A stretch of DNA of 64,000 bases from Heliocidaris tuberculata (GCA_025618425.1 CM046845.1:3208541-3272540); one strand, 5' to 3'. Positions 21,086 to 37,949 are shown, counted from the first letter of the stretch. Notes: a model not told the origin generated them from the sequence alone. Program-made: numbers and translations.

Positions 21086-21989
21086 CAGGGGAAACTTGAT
21101 ATAACAAGGCCGTCGGGACCGAAGGACTTTCCTTGTTTTAGCCGTTTTCTCGTTATCTCAGAACATACATAAAAATGCACATATGGGACTAGATTCTACA
21201 TGTATACTAATAATGTGCCTAGTTCTGCTGCCGCCGCCGCTTATATACTCATATGAAAGCTATGAAGGCATTAATAATATATTAATTCTCAATCTGAATT
21301 AGCTAATGAATTATCGGATCATGTCGGAAAATGCGTTAAAAGCATTATTTTCAGACGTGAAGTTATTGACTAAGGGTTAAGTCTATTACATTTCCGCATT
21401 GAATATACATGTGTATCGAGATCGGGACTGCGCCTGTACGGTCAGCATAGCGCGTACTCATGGTATGAAAACGAAAGTCTCATTCATACTTCGGAGGCCG
21501 ATCTCCCTGCACTGTGATATGAATAAAAAGATGCTCCCTGTGCTGTAATACGAATGAAAAAATGGGGCCTGCGCTGTGATATGAATAAAAAGACACGCCC
21601 TGGGCTGTGATATGAATAAAAAGACTGGCCCTGCACTCTGTGTGTGTGATACAAATAAAAAGACGCACCCGCATCGCATCGCGATGCCCCAATATATCTT
21701 TACTATATACTCGTGTGTGTGTACAGATTCTCCAGCTTAATGATTTTTGTCCATTTGAGGCCCAGTGAAATTTGCTTGCTTGTTATAATGGGAATGATTA
21801 GCAATCTTTTTCTTTGTTTTAGAGGCACAAAATTTAGCTCGTTATAGCCGATATCTCGTTATAGCCGACCTCGCTATAAAGGATTGTGCTGCCATAGAAT
21901 TATACGCAAGTAAATTTGGGACCGTGACAATATTTTTGTTATAGCCATGACCTTGTTATAGCCGACCTCGTTACGTTGAGTTTTCCCTG
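21086..21989. mobile_element. 904 bp pogo-like element, TA target
   Basis: TA-flanked; the left end is CAGGGGAAACTTGATATAAC and the complement of the right end is CAGGGAAAACTCAACGTAAC. Multiple GTTATAGCCGA phrases occur near the right end. No transposase frame. A tandem array (21508-21668) lies inside. Confidence 0.7.
21508..21668. repeat. Tandem repeat, ~35 bp unit, five diverged copies
   Basis: The unit is approximately GTGATATGAATAAAAAGA followed by a variable GC-rich spacer ending CCCTGYGCT. About five copies. On either strand it gives open frames by periodicity, which are not genes. Confidence 0.75.
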
Positions 21990-22423
21990 TACATGCAAAA
22001 AAGCATGGTCTCACAAACTGATTTGATTTTTAGGTCAAAATGTCCGAGTTCACATGGTCATACAGGCGGAATAAAATGTAGCATGGTCTTAGCATGATGA
22101 CTTGAAAGCAGATTGGGTAAGGATTGATGATTGGCTGATCAGATTTTGAGGTAAAGAGGCAATAGTTTGAAGGACTCAGGGTCATATTGTTAAAAAAAAG
22201 AATTTTTAAAAAAAAATTTTAAATTTTGGTATTGAAAATCATTGATGAACTGTTTAAGGGATATTACAGAAGCTTTGCTTGAGTGGGAAAGAAGAAAACA
22301 TTTCTTGAATCAGTTTTGGGGTCATAAAGAAAAAGATCATGAAACTGACGATGAAAATAAAGTGGCTTTATATGTAACACTCAGGTCTGTTACAATTGAT
22401 GTCTTGCCAAATGATGTTAGTGC

Positions 22424-22497
22424 CGTAACAAGATTTGAATCCTTAACCTCTGAATTGATAGTCAAGTGAATTGACCACTATACCACAACACCTCCAC
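22424..22497 (-). mobile_element. tRNA-like SINE head
   Basis: On the minus strand: GGAGGTGTTGTGGTATAGTGG (A-box-like TGGTATAGTGG) followed about 30 bp later by GGATTCAAATC (B-box-like). The spacing fits an RNA polymerase III tRNA-type promoter, but the acceptor stem does not pair well enough for a working tRNA. Confidence 0.6.
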
Positions 22498-22539
22498 TGA
22501 CTATTTTTTGTGAAGATCTCAGAGGATCTCATAATTATT

Positions 22540-22842
22540 ACTTTAGGTCAAGATATAATTCATCTTGTATGTGTTTATTGTAATAAATATTGAGTGGAGA
22601 TTTCTTAACAAGAATACTTGAAATAATATTATTATTGAGTTTGAATGAATGGACATCATTATTTTCATCTTATATTGTCATTATGTACGTTGTACCAATA
22701 CTATTTCATCATTATTTTGTTTGTTTGCCAGTCTATGTTGATGAGTTATTTACATGTTTTTAACATGTTTTATTTGTTTTGTTTGTTTTCGTTTGTATCA
22801 TTTTCAATGACTCGGAAATAAATACTGAATTGAATTATTAAT
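22540..22842. repeat. Probable LINE 3' end
   Basis: AT-rich sequence ending in the LINE-like tail CGGAAATAAATACTGAATTG. No coding part recognised. Confidence 0.35.
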
Positions 22843-23127
22843 GAATGCAATAAACCAGTGTGATAATGTATTAAAAGTTAGTGCATACTCCCAATACACA
22901 TATACACAAAGGATGCTCTTGAATGACTCATAAATTGTCAGAGGCTTGCTTGAACAGCAGCAACAACGTAAAAGATAGACCATCCATAGAGATCCTGTCG
23001 TATAAAACAAATGAATTATTTTGGATGTGCTAATAGGGGCCGTTAGAAGAAACATCTGATATGAATAAGTAAAGTGTTACACTGGTGTATGTGGAGGAGA
23101 CAATTTGGCTATCATGCTATTTGTCTA

Positions 23128-23128
23128 T

Positions 23129-23160
<32 letters not shown>

Positions 23161-23235
23161 TATTATTTATAAAGCGCAGAAACTCTCTCTGTATATATTC
23201 TACTGCACTGCAGGAGCTCTTGATGTGCTTATAAC
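23128..23235. repeat. AAT microsatellite with SINE-like tail
   Basis: (AAT)n at 23131-23165 followed by TATTTATAAAGCGCAGAAAC, resembling the 3' tail of the local SINE family. Confidence 0.55.
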
Positions 23236-23372
23236 TATGATGAATAGTTAAATGAAAAGATGTGCTTTTAGTTTTGATTTGAAAGTATTTGCAGTTTGAC
23301 TGATATGATGAATTTATGATATATCAGTGACCACTGGTTTATGTTTCATTGTGTTTAGGGCTGGGGTCAGCA

Positions 23373-23515
23373 GCAGCAGCAGCATCATCATCATCATCAT
23401 CACTATCAACATCAAAGTAACCAACACCATTATCAAGTTATCATCATGCTCATTAAATCATCGTCAAATCATCATTTGAATCATCAACATCATCATTATC
23501 ATACATCTTCAAAAT
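23373..23515. repeat. CAG/CAT trinucleotide microsatellite
   Basis: Starts as (CAG)n, turns into (CAT)n and then irregular TCATCA units. Simple sequence. Confidence 0.7.
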
Positions 23516-24197
23516 ATTTATAAATGTACAACAGTGTACATGTACGTCTAAAATATTGAATTGAATGTGAGTGGAATACACCAAGAAATTTTATATCCAG
23601 CAAACACAAAGTGTTAATGTACATTTGAATGTGTAGTTATATTTTTTTTTACTCAAATGTGAAAATAAAGCAAAATCATGAAATGAACCTTAAAATTGCA
23701 TTGTATTAAACTTCCTTTTTCATGTTGCATCAGAGAAATAGATGTGAGAAATGTTAGCTCAACTTAAAAGCTGCAAGGGACATTATTATGAACAATGTTT
23801 CATATGTCGTTTCTAAGTAATGATGAGTATCAATGGTAACAAATTGCATGCTCGTCTTAGACGATCTAAAGGTACTACATGTATTTAACATTTTGATAGT
23901 GAAAAGTTGTACAGGAAGTTGAGTTGTTGACTAATGTCTTCAAGGACAAGAAAACACATCTCTAAGAAATTATTTAAAATGATCATTTAAGTACATGTAT
24001 TGTGAAAAGGAAATCAAATGTTATTGATTTTCCAAGGGAACGGAATGGGAAGTGCTTGGCTTCTCAATGCCTTGAAATTGTGTTTAATGGATATGTCAAA
24101 ACAAGACTGGCATGCCGCAACTAGTCTGCAAGCACAGACCCTAATTTGACACTTTATCAGAAAATCATTGTGTCTTGAGAGGAGCCTAATCCAGCTA

Positions 24198-24394
24198 CCA
24201 ACTGGGCATTGTGGCGTGCGCCTGTAATCCAGCTAAAAGTGGAAGTTATAAACTGATTCAGCGGACCCAGGTTCGAGACTGAGTCACGTCTTTCGGATGG
24301 TGACGTTAAAGGTCGGTCCCAGACGTAAATAATCATATCTGATTGATACACGTCTGTAAAAACCCAATTACACACACACACACACACACACACA
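24198..24394 (+). mobile_element. SINE with a 7SL RNA-like head and CA tail
   Basis: The head reads ACTGGGCATTGTGGCGTGCG, CCTGTAATCCAGCT, then GATTCAGCGGACCCAGGTTCGAGACTG. It follows the 5' Alu domain of SRP (7SL) RNA, including its GTGGCGYGYGCCTGTA promoter region. A second part (TTTCGGATGGTGACGTTAAA, GGTCGGTCCCAGACG) and a (CA)n tail at 24371-24394 follow. It could be a 7SL-derived SINE or a 7SL pseudogene fused to a SINE tail; similarity is judged by eye. Confidence 0.6.
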
Positions 24395-24540
24395 TGGTCG
24401 TGTCAATATAGGAGCAGTTGTAGTACATGGCCTATTGTAGTCTTACAGTGCAGACACTCTTTTACGAATGACCAGGGTTTGTGCCTGCAAACTATGCCGC
24501 GACGTGGTGAAATCGTATTTGTACAAAATCAAATTATAGG

Positions 24541-25002
24541 ATGTTTAAAAATGAATTGGCGTTCGAGACATATTGCCTAGTTTTAAATGATACTGATGCA
24601 ACTACACTGTGTAGAATTAGATGCAGGTCTCATAGGTTACCTGTCAATAAAAATCGTTTTTCTCGGGATGTAGCGAATGATGATTTCTGTGCGTTATGTT
24701 CACTGAAGAAAGTTGGAGATGAATTCCATTATTTATTTGTTTGCTCTTTTTTTAGCAAAAAAAGGCAGATGTACTTACCAAAAGAATATTTTACAAGACC
24801 GTGTGCTTACCAAATGACTAGATTATTTCATACAGATAAAACTTGCCATTTGAAAAAGCTTGTTAAGCTTATAAGAATAATTATGTTGTACTTTTCTAAA
24901 TCATTTATTGAGAAAAGGATTTTTGATAATAGTACAGTTACCAGATTGAATGTAACTACAGTGGTAGGGTGGTTAAAACAAACAATGCATCTTACATTGT
25001 AA
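24541..25002 (+). pseudogene. LINE-C: 3'-terminal coding fragment of a LINE
   Basis: An open frame of 153 codons with CALCSLKKVGDEFHYLFVC and a following ARP-like CSFF...YFTRPCAYQM segment, the pattern seen at the C-terminus of many LINE polyproteins in aquatic animals (family recall). RT and endonuclease are missing. The 3' UTR continues to a (CTTAT)n tail at 25363-25386. Likely a 5'-truncated insertion. Confidence 0.7.
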
Positions 25003-25386
25003 TTATGTTGTTCAAGTTGCAATTTTGTCTTTTTAATGTTGTACTGTACTTTACTACACTTTTTGCAACATGTACTTTCATTGGGATCATACACTCTCAA
25101 AACACTGGTTGAAATAATGTACCGGTTGGTTGAGGATTTTGTCCGGTTGGTGGGTGGGCGGGCTTAACAACAATTGGTGGGCTCGCCTGTTAACCAGCTG
25201 GCTTAAGTTTTAAACTGACTGGTAAATCATTTCTGAGTGTATCTTTAATTTCACTTTGTCAACGTTGTATTCATTATTTTGTATATTTATACATATATAT
25301 ATATATTGTAAATGTGTTCTTGTTGAGACTCTCATGCTCCCGATAGGGGGTCAATAGAGTGTAATAAATCTTATCTTATCTTATCT
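25003..25386 (+). repeat. LINE-C 3' UTR and tail
   Basis: 3' UTR interrupted by a MITE at 25092-25239. It ends GTGTAATAAATCTTATCTTA with further TTATC units, a microsatellite tail as left by LINE retrotransposition. Confidence 0.6.
25092..25239. mobile_element. 148 bp MITE inside LINE-C 3' UTR
   Basis: Ends CACTCTCAAAACACTGG and the rough complement CACTCAGAAATGATTTACC, with TA on both sides (25090-25091 and 25240-25241). The interior is GGTTGG/GTTAACCAGC-rich. Confidence 0.6.
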
Positions 25387-25783
25387 AGAAGAATTGTATT
25401 TGAACTGCAGTTAGAATAAATCCAAAGTCATAGATTGTTTTTGACAGCCATAATTGTGGCAAGAAATTTACATGTATGTCAGTTTGGAAGAACATTATAC
25501 TAGAAATGTCCCCTGAAAAGTATAGCTCTGCAAAAGCCCTCATATTAAAAATGTGACGAGAAAAAGCTGAAATGTTTTAGCTGAACATTCATGCTACTTA
25601 CTTGTGTGCACAGTACCATGTACCCATTTCTGTGTCCAGAACATGTGCTTTTCAGCGAGTTTGGGTCAATTTCTTATCATTTTGATGATTCGAAAACCTC
25701 TCGGTATAAAACAATTCTTTTGTAGACATGATCAACCTTTCCCAATTGCTTAGAGTATCTTTCACAATATAATTGCACAACAA

Positions 25784-25930
25784 GGGCCCTCTTCATGAAA
25801 AGTTGTGATTAAATGCAACTCAAAAAATTACACGCAACTCGATTTTCAACCAATCAGGATCCCGTATTTGGGACTTGTGTTTAATTTTCTGAGTTGCGTT
25901 TAATCTCAACTTTTTATGCAAGAGGGCCCA
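25784..25930. mobile_element. 147 bp MITE with GGGCCC ends
   Basis: Ends GGGCCCTCTTCATGAAAAGT and the complement GGGCCCTCTTGCATAAAAAG; inner arms GATTAAATGCAACTC and GAGTTGCGTTTAATC pair. Flanked by CAA and AGA/CAG; the target duplication is not clear. Similar in design to the element at 10383. Confidence 0.7.
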
Positions 25931-26539
25931 GAACTCAACTAATCTTTAAATGGGTGCAAAATTCTGTCATGGTTTTGGCTACCCTTTCGTTATGTGTACG
26001 TCCCCTTCAAAAGTGGCTTGGAAAAGATGCAAATACTGATTATAATGTTAATTGGGTGGGGGGGGGGTGACAACATTTACAATTTCATTACACAGGTAAT
26101 GAGGGTGGGAAGTTAAGAGAAGAAAAACTTTCTAGCCAAGAAATTTCTCTGAGTTTGTTGCCATCCATACAATCTTATTTCCCAGAAAAGTAGAACCTCC
26201 CAGTCATTTCAGTTTAAGAGCAGAGGTTTAGTGCTCCAGGAAGCTTTGACAAAGAAGGAAAGCCTTCCCAGAAGCCATTATTTTTTTTTCAGCATGACCA
26301 CATTTCAGTTAACACAGATTATCATTTGATATAGAAAAGGTGAGGGGACATTTAATGAAATTTTACATGGCTCTTGTCTCTATGATTTCACAAATTGTGA
26401 TTTGTTTAGAGTTTGTGTAACAGTTTTTTCTCCTCTGAACTCCCCACCCTCACTACCTGTGTAATGAAACCGTAATGGACATGCCTCAGCCGAATTAACT
26501 TTACAATTAGAATTCGTCTTTGAAGGGCACGTACACATA

Positions 26540-26737
26540 CTGTATAAGTGGTTATTTTCGCGGTGGTTTTATTTTCGCGATTTTCGCGAGTCGGTCCTCG
26601 CGAAAATTTCCACTTCAATATATGGCTGTTTATAGTAACAAAAACATCACAAAAATCGCGAAATTAAACCCTCGCGAATTTCCCTACATAGTCCAAAATC
26701 GCGAAAATATCTGTACGCGAAAAAACAGCTTATACAG
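26540..26737. mobile_element. 198 bp MITE, CTGTA / CGCGAAAA family
   Basis: TA-flanked; ends CTGTATAAGTGGTTATTTTC and ...GCTTATACAG; the interior holds repeated TTTTCGCG and CGCGAAAA words in both orientations. Related in style to 3954-4082 and 28017-28218. Confidence 0.7.
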
Positions 26738-27807
26738 TAACTAAAAGGGTATCCAAGAACATGACAAAATTATGCACTGATTTGAAACCAGAAACTTTTT
26801 TGAATTTCATGAAATGTCTATAATTGAAGAAACTTAACGTCACTTGATAACTACGCATAAATCTCAAAGCTTAACTTTTGCAGTTGCCAAAACTACTTGC
26901 CGTAAAAATAGCTGTCAAAAACAAGTCATTGTTTCGAATTAGTGGAATATATGTACATAAAAGTAGAGGTACATGTATTCAGTGTTTGTTTCAACAATGG
27001 GTGCCCAAAAGTTACAAAACAAAAAAAAACAAACAAAATTATACAGTACTTCACTCTAAACTGTGGTGTTGAAAAGAATTTTTAATTCTTTGCTTAGCAA
27101 AATGACACATTTCTACATAATGAATCAGAATACATGTACATGGAAAAGAAGGAGCCTTGCTACAGTATAATACATGACATGTATATCAAACATTCCAAAT
27201 ATTACATCTCTTAATCCTGTTCTTAATTAATCTTGCTACCAATCCAATTATGAAAGTGATGGTTTTCAGCTACTATCACACATCTGGCTTTCAGGTTGAA
27301 CAGACTGAAACTGGAACAACAACTAAACCTTTTTCTTGGACTTGGCCTTCAAAGGGGAAAATGATTGCTGGGATGAAAATTGCATCGGTACTTTAAGAGT
27401 GCAAGCCACATGCCCTATAAATCAACTGATATTCATTGTTAAGGTCACAACATATTTTACAGGTATTGATACAAGAAAGGACCCTTTGAATTATTTTAAC
27501 AGGTTCTTAAACCTATAAGAAAAATCAAATGCCACAAAAGCAAGCATACATGTTTGTATTAAACCCTGTACAACTAGTGTGAGTCAAGTTTCTTCATTCA
27601 AATACTTTAAAGGCTCTCTACATTTTTGAAAGAATTGTGTCTCCCTACAAAAGACCCACCTATGAAACATCTGTACAAGGAATTAACTGAGACCAGCATA
27701 TATGGAGGATCAACATGTTATTTCCTGAAATGTTCATTTTGTGATACTCCAGTATCATGACACAATGTCAAACTTGATAAGGCTCGCTGCTCAAAAGACA
27801 TAATGTA
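26738..27807. other. Intergenic, no recognised feature
   Basis: AT-rich DNA between DHODH and PSMA7. No coding exon or clear repeat boundary is seen. Confidence 0.4.
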
Positions 27808-28004
27808 CAGTGGAAACTCAGTATAAAGAGGTCTAATGTAACAATATTCCTGATATAACAAGGTAATATTCCTGATATAACAAGGTAATATTCCTGGTCC
27901 CAGCTCTTTATATTTTATTGTTTTTTAACCTGATTTAACGAGATTCCTGCTATAACAAGTAATTTTGATGGTCCCAAGGACCTCATTATACTGAGTTTCC
28001 ACTG
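27808..28004. mobile_element. 197 bp pogo/Tigger-like MITE, TA target (copy 2)
   Basis: Ends CAGTGGAAACTCAGTATAA on both sides (the right as complement), flanked by TA. The ATTCCTGATATAACAAGGTA phrase is repeated internally. Sister of 14535-14710. Confidence 0.8.
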
Positions 28005-28016
28005 TATTCATAAATA

Positions 28017-28218
28017 CTGTAAAACGGGAAACTTTTTGCCAATTGTTAATAACGGCCAATTTTGCAGCAAAATTTTTTCGCGAATTGCAATAATTTTATG
28101 TTGTTTCAATTGCGAATTGATTATTTTGTGGCTAGAAACTTTCGTGAATCTCGACCACTCGCGAAATTTTGCGAAATCTGTGAAAAATTCATTCACGCAA
28201 AAATTTTTGGTTTTACAG
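28017..28218. mobile_element. 202 bp MITE, CTGTAAAA family
   Basis: TA-flanked; starts CTGTAAAACGGGAAACTTTT and ends TTTTTGGTTTTACAG, with TTCGCGAATTGC, ACTCGCGAAATTTTGCG inside. It lies only 12 bp from the pogo-like MITE. Confidence 0.75.
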
Positions 28219-28880
28219 TAGGCTTGCAAGGAGATGAAATCAAGTTGGTGCTAGACAGGTATGTATGTAACCCCTTATGATCTATCACAACATAGGGTGA
28301 GTTAATCATCAATATCACTATAATTACTTAAAATAAAAATTGATTGGGGCTGCTTAATTTGTATTGTTACATTCTAAGCCACACAGATCTAGATTTGACT
28401 TACAATCTAGATGCTATAGGACATTTACTTGCATGTATAAGGCAAGCCCAGTTAGAACAGGGTTTAACAGCCTGAAGGATGCAACTGCATGCTAGTGAAA
28501 CACTGGAAAATGTAAATATTTTACACCTTGATGTCTGATATCACAAGAAAAACATGAAAAATGCTTTTTATGTTGGGACAGGTCTCACATTTCCTAACTG
28601 TAACCTTAAAATTTCTTTAAACTTGTTAAGCAATATTGTTATCTCTGTTACAGAGGATTGTATACTTTGAAACTTTACAGATAGTACAATATAATAGGAC
28701 CATAACCATTCAATTTGGATAAAATATCTCTTTTGAGCTTACCCAGGTTTCTTTTCTTTTTTGTCATTTTCCCTTGATTTGGTCCAAAGCAAATGTTAGA
28801 AATTGCATGCCTATTGTGTTGGGGTCTCTCTATTAAACATACAAACAACAAAAATATACAAGACCGGTTCCAACCAATCA

Positions 28881-34050
<5,170 letters not shown>

Positions 34051-34284
34051 TCATGAATGGTGTCTGTAAAGGACAAACGACATCCGAAATAAAATCATAT
34101 CACAGACATGTAGATCTAGGCCCATATCTGATTGTCAGATCAATGATTTTGTAGTTAGATTGACAATGAATAAATTTATGTGTAGCAGAAAATTATTTCT
34201 TGAGAAGATCAAATGGACTGACAAAACATGAACTGAAGAAGTGCTTAATACGACGTCTGTCGATAAATCCTTCCTAAACATTAA

Positions 34285-34935
34285 AGGGCAAAAGGGGGGG
34301 GGGGGGGGGGCAATCCAACCTTGCAATAAGATGATTTGTGTGAAAGCAGAAAAATATGAAAAACAGGATGATGGAACTTTTTAAAAAATCTGACAAGGAA
34401 TAAAAAAAAGTTATACTAAATGTACATGAATCTCAAATTTGTAATTTGGTGAGTCGATTATGACATATTGGCGGTCAATTAACTCTCCCATTTGACATAA
34501 AATATCATTAATTTGCGGTTTTCTCCTATTATCGCCTTTTCCCTCAGGGAAGTACTCAAAATATATTGTAGATAGCACATTTTCATAGAATCTCATAATA
34601 GAAAAAGATCCTACTAAGTAATACATTTTGAAAAATGACATTTAATTTCTCTTTTTTTCTCTCTTTTGAGTACTGCCCCCAGGGAAATGGCACTTAGGGG
34701 AAAATTGGAAATTAATGATATGTACAACAAACAGGAGTGTTGACCGGGAATACATCACAATTTACACACCAAATTGCCAATTTGAGATTTGCATAGATTT
34801 AGTGATTTCATTTTTCACACACTCATAACTTTATTTGTCCAATTTCTTTCAAACTTACAAACATCCAGTTTCTTGTATTTTTCTCCTTTCACACAAATCA
34901 AATTACATGTATTACAAAGGTTGGATTGCCCTACT
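34285..34935. mobile_element. TTAA-flanked MITE, AGGGCAATCC family (copy 2)
   Basis: TTAA at 34281-34284 and 34936-34939. Left AGGGCAAAAG, then a G tract (~18), then CAATCCAACCTT; right CAAAGGTTGGATTGCCCTAC. The G tract appears to be an expansion inside the terminal repeat. Shares GATTTGTGTGAAAGCAGAAA with 13558 and 39621. Confidence 0.8.
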
Positions 34936-34990
34936 TTAACTGGCCAAACAGCCAAGAAAATGCCCAAATCTCCATATGACCGCCTCACAC

Positions 34991-35225
34991 GGGGTGCACT
35001 CGCTATTCATAGAAAACCGATATTCATTTAACACGCTTTATGAATAGCGGTCCTTATGAATAATTATGAAAAGTGGTTCTTATTAATGGAAGTCCTTGTG
35101 AATAGCGAGGTAATTTGTCTATGGTTTGCTCGCTGTGTAGAAGCACCACTATTCATACCAAACCACTAATCATTTAGTCACGCGTCATGAATAGGGGCCC
35201 TTATGTCGACTAGCGAGGTTACCCC
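34991..35225. mobile_element. 235 bp hAT-type MITE, CTATTCATAAGG family (copy A)
   Basis: Starts GGGGTGCACTCGCTATTCAT and ends GACTAGCGAGGTTACCCC. The perfect 8 bp target duplication is CCTCACAC (34983-34990 and 35226-35233). The interior is built from repeated CGCTATTCATA / TATGAATAGCGG / TCCTTATGA words in both orientations. Confidence 0.88.
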
Positions 35226-35559
35226 CCTCACACATACCTTCATTTAATTATAGCAGGATTATATTTTCTCCATAAGTTCATTTTATAAAGTGATTAAAGC
35301 TATTTCATACCAATCTTTAACTTTACATGATTTGATGATAACTCAAATTAAAGAGGACTACTGAGTTCTGGATTGGCCAATGTTGAACAGTAACTGTACT
35401 GGACTTTATCATCATAATTTATTAATACAGCATTAGAGACATACAGGCAAGGAGCCTATCCTGAAATATTCATTCCATTTTACCCATAATTTTTTACCCT
35501 TTAAACTTACTTAGACCATCTTAGTCATTGACAAAACATAGCCACAGGGTTTAGCCTCC

Positions 35560-35895
35560 CGGAGCCCCCGAAAGATCGAGACCCCAAAGTCGGGTCGTTT
35601 TTACCTCATCTCCCCCATACACCAAACTTTGTCAGTAGGAAGCAGTACAACTGGATATTACAAAACACAAAAAACTGACAAAAATTTCCGTCAGGATGGG
35701 GTGTCAGATGGCCCCTAAAAATTGGGGTAAATTTTTCCCCTTGAAGCCCAGGGACCAAATTTTGTCAGAAGGAAGAGCTATGGATGTACATTCCAAAAAT
35801 ATAAAAACTGACAAATTGTCCATTGGGAGGGGGTGTCAGCTAGACCCCCAGAAATGAAAACCCCAAAGTGCCCTTTGACAACACTTTGCCCCCCC
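35560..35895. repeat. Diverged tandem duplication, ~125 bp unit
   Basis: Two units share CCAAAYTTTGTCAGWAGGAA, AAAAACTGACAAA, GGGGTGTCAG and a GACCCC/GGCCCC block (about 35628-35720 and 35753-35870). A C tract of about 12 follows at 35890. Confidence 0.6.
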
Positions 35896-36467
35896 CCCCC
35901 TCCAATCCTCCCTGCAAGCATTCAAGACCTGCTTATACAAGCTCCTCTTGGCTACAGATGGAATAAAAGAATAAATGCAACACTTAACAGCTGGACTGTT
36001 GCAAATCTCATCTACATCACATCAAAAGGTATACTATGGACTGACAAAAAATCAATTTAAAGTCTTTGAATGGCAAGACAATCCCCCTACCCTACGCCCC
36101 TCTAAAAAAAAATATTGAATGCTAAGTAATATGTTCCCTCCCCCCGAAAAAACAAAAACAAAAAAACTTTAAAAAAAATACATGTACACTTTCACTTTTC
36201 GTAAAATTTAATAATGCATTCAGAAGACAAGGGAGTAAAATAATATACTTTCTTTTTTCAAACACTAAACCCATCAATAATTTTCTCTAAACTTGCAAAT
36301 TTGCAAATTGCCTTTTTCAAGCAGTTCAGGGGTTTTAAGACATTTCAAACATATGAAGGGTTCCTTGAAAATGGTAAATACATTTAGTACATATGAAAAC
36401 ATTATATTTCAGTTGAAGCATAATTGAATACACATATCATAAGATGAGGACATATACATGAATATGC
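35896..36467. other. Intergenic, no recognised feature
   Basis: AT-rich sequence with an A-rich run near 36155-36180. No coding or repeat boundary recognised. Confidence 0.4.
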
Positions 36468-36471
36468 TTAA

Positions 36472-37949
36472 AGGGAAAGTCCACCCTGGTATTAAAATGA
36501 TTTGAATGTAAGAAGAAGAATGAGAGAAACAGATTAGTGAAAGTTTGAGCAAAATCAGATAAGAAATAAGAAAGTTATGAATTTATGAAGTTGTAATCAA
36601 TTAAACACAAATTGGCAACTCCGTGACTTATCTTGCGAGCTCCTCTCCTATTTGCTCAGTACAGAAAATTTAATAAATTTACATTTTTTTAGTTTTTGAT
36701 GAAGGAATAAATTTGTTTCATAGTGGCCAGTTTTGTGTAAAACATATGAGCAATGATTATATCTAAGGTGAATGTATGATTGAATATTTTCTTTAGAGAA
36801 AGTGGAAATTAAAGTAGATATTCAAAACAAATCACAAATATGCTCAATAATGTATCTCTAGAAACTAGAAAGATTGCAGATGGTAATCGTATAAGTTTTA
36901 CGTTAACTGCGTGTTTGATGATTAAAAAATAACACAAATAAAAACACTTCTCAGCATCTGGGATATCCGAGCGATTCGCCAGAAATATACCGATGTTTTC
37001 GTGACGTCACATCAGGTGCCAATCCTGCCTAAGCAGACGACGTCCTATATAAAGTGAACGTAACTGCAATGCAATTATTTTTAAATTATAAAGAGTTTGG
37101 TTTGTTTCACCATGACCGTATTTCACATCATTCTAAAAGGGAAGTGAAACCGTTTCTAGTAACTAAAATCTTTTGTTTGTAAAAAGTCATGATAAGGGTC
37201 AATGATCAATCAAAGAAATCACACTTTCGAATTGTAAAGCCCGCTGAATTATAACATGGATGGTATTCGTTCCCTCTTGAAACGCCGACATGCCGCGGTG
37301 CATGCAGCTGAAAATACAATGGCATCTTTTTTTGTTTACAAGCGATTGATTCCTTTATTTTTTTAACGCTGCATTTTTCATCAAAATAATACCATGCAGG
37401 AAATTTAGAGTGAGGCAACAAATAAGCATTTATACTGACACTAGTGAAGTAAGAGAAATAAGTCAAGATGAGATGACAAAACAGGCACTGAAAATGTATA
37501 AGATGTTATGGGGCATCGTCTGCTTAGGAAGGATTGCTCCCCGGTATGACGTCACATATCTCAGCAGTGTTCAAAGAGCTCTATAGGTGCTATAGCGGGG
37601 CTGTGTTATATCATTTTATAATTGATAATAATCATTACTTCAAATGTTTCCAAGCGTTGAATTTTGATAACCTTGCTCAATCTAAGCTTCACCTATGCAA
37701 TAATAAAAATTAAATCAATATTCAAAATCAATGAAATTCTACTTTAAAGATTTTTGGGGTACAGGGCAAATGGGAGAGGAGCTCCCAAGATATGTCAAGG
37801 AGTTGCCAATTTGTGTTTGATTGATTATAAATTTAAAAATTCATAACTTTCTTATTTCTTATCGTATTTTGCTCAAACCTTCACTGATCTGTTTTTCTAA
37901 TTTTTTCTGCTTCTTTTAAAACCAATTTGTACTAAGGGTGGACTTCTCC
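36472..37949. mobile_element. 1.48 kb palindromic TTAA-type element
   Basis: TTAA at 36468-36471, left end AGGGAAAGTCCACCCTGGTA. The complement of the right end is AGGAGAAGTCCACCCTTAGT, followed by TTAG (degenerate TTAA). Long inverted arms pair throughout, including TGACGTCACAT near 37002 and 37551 and GTCTGCTTAGG-type blocks. No transposase. Confidence 0.75.

Noticed and set aside
22424..22497. Possible tRNA gene on the minus strand
   Set aside because: A- and B-box-like sequences are present, but stems do not pair convincingly; a SINE head is more likely.
23376..23402. CRISPR-like or spaced repeat array
   Set aside because: Only CAG/CAT trinucleotide slippage; no spacer-repeat structure, and the genome is animal.
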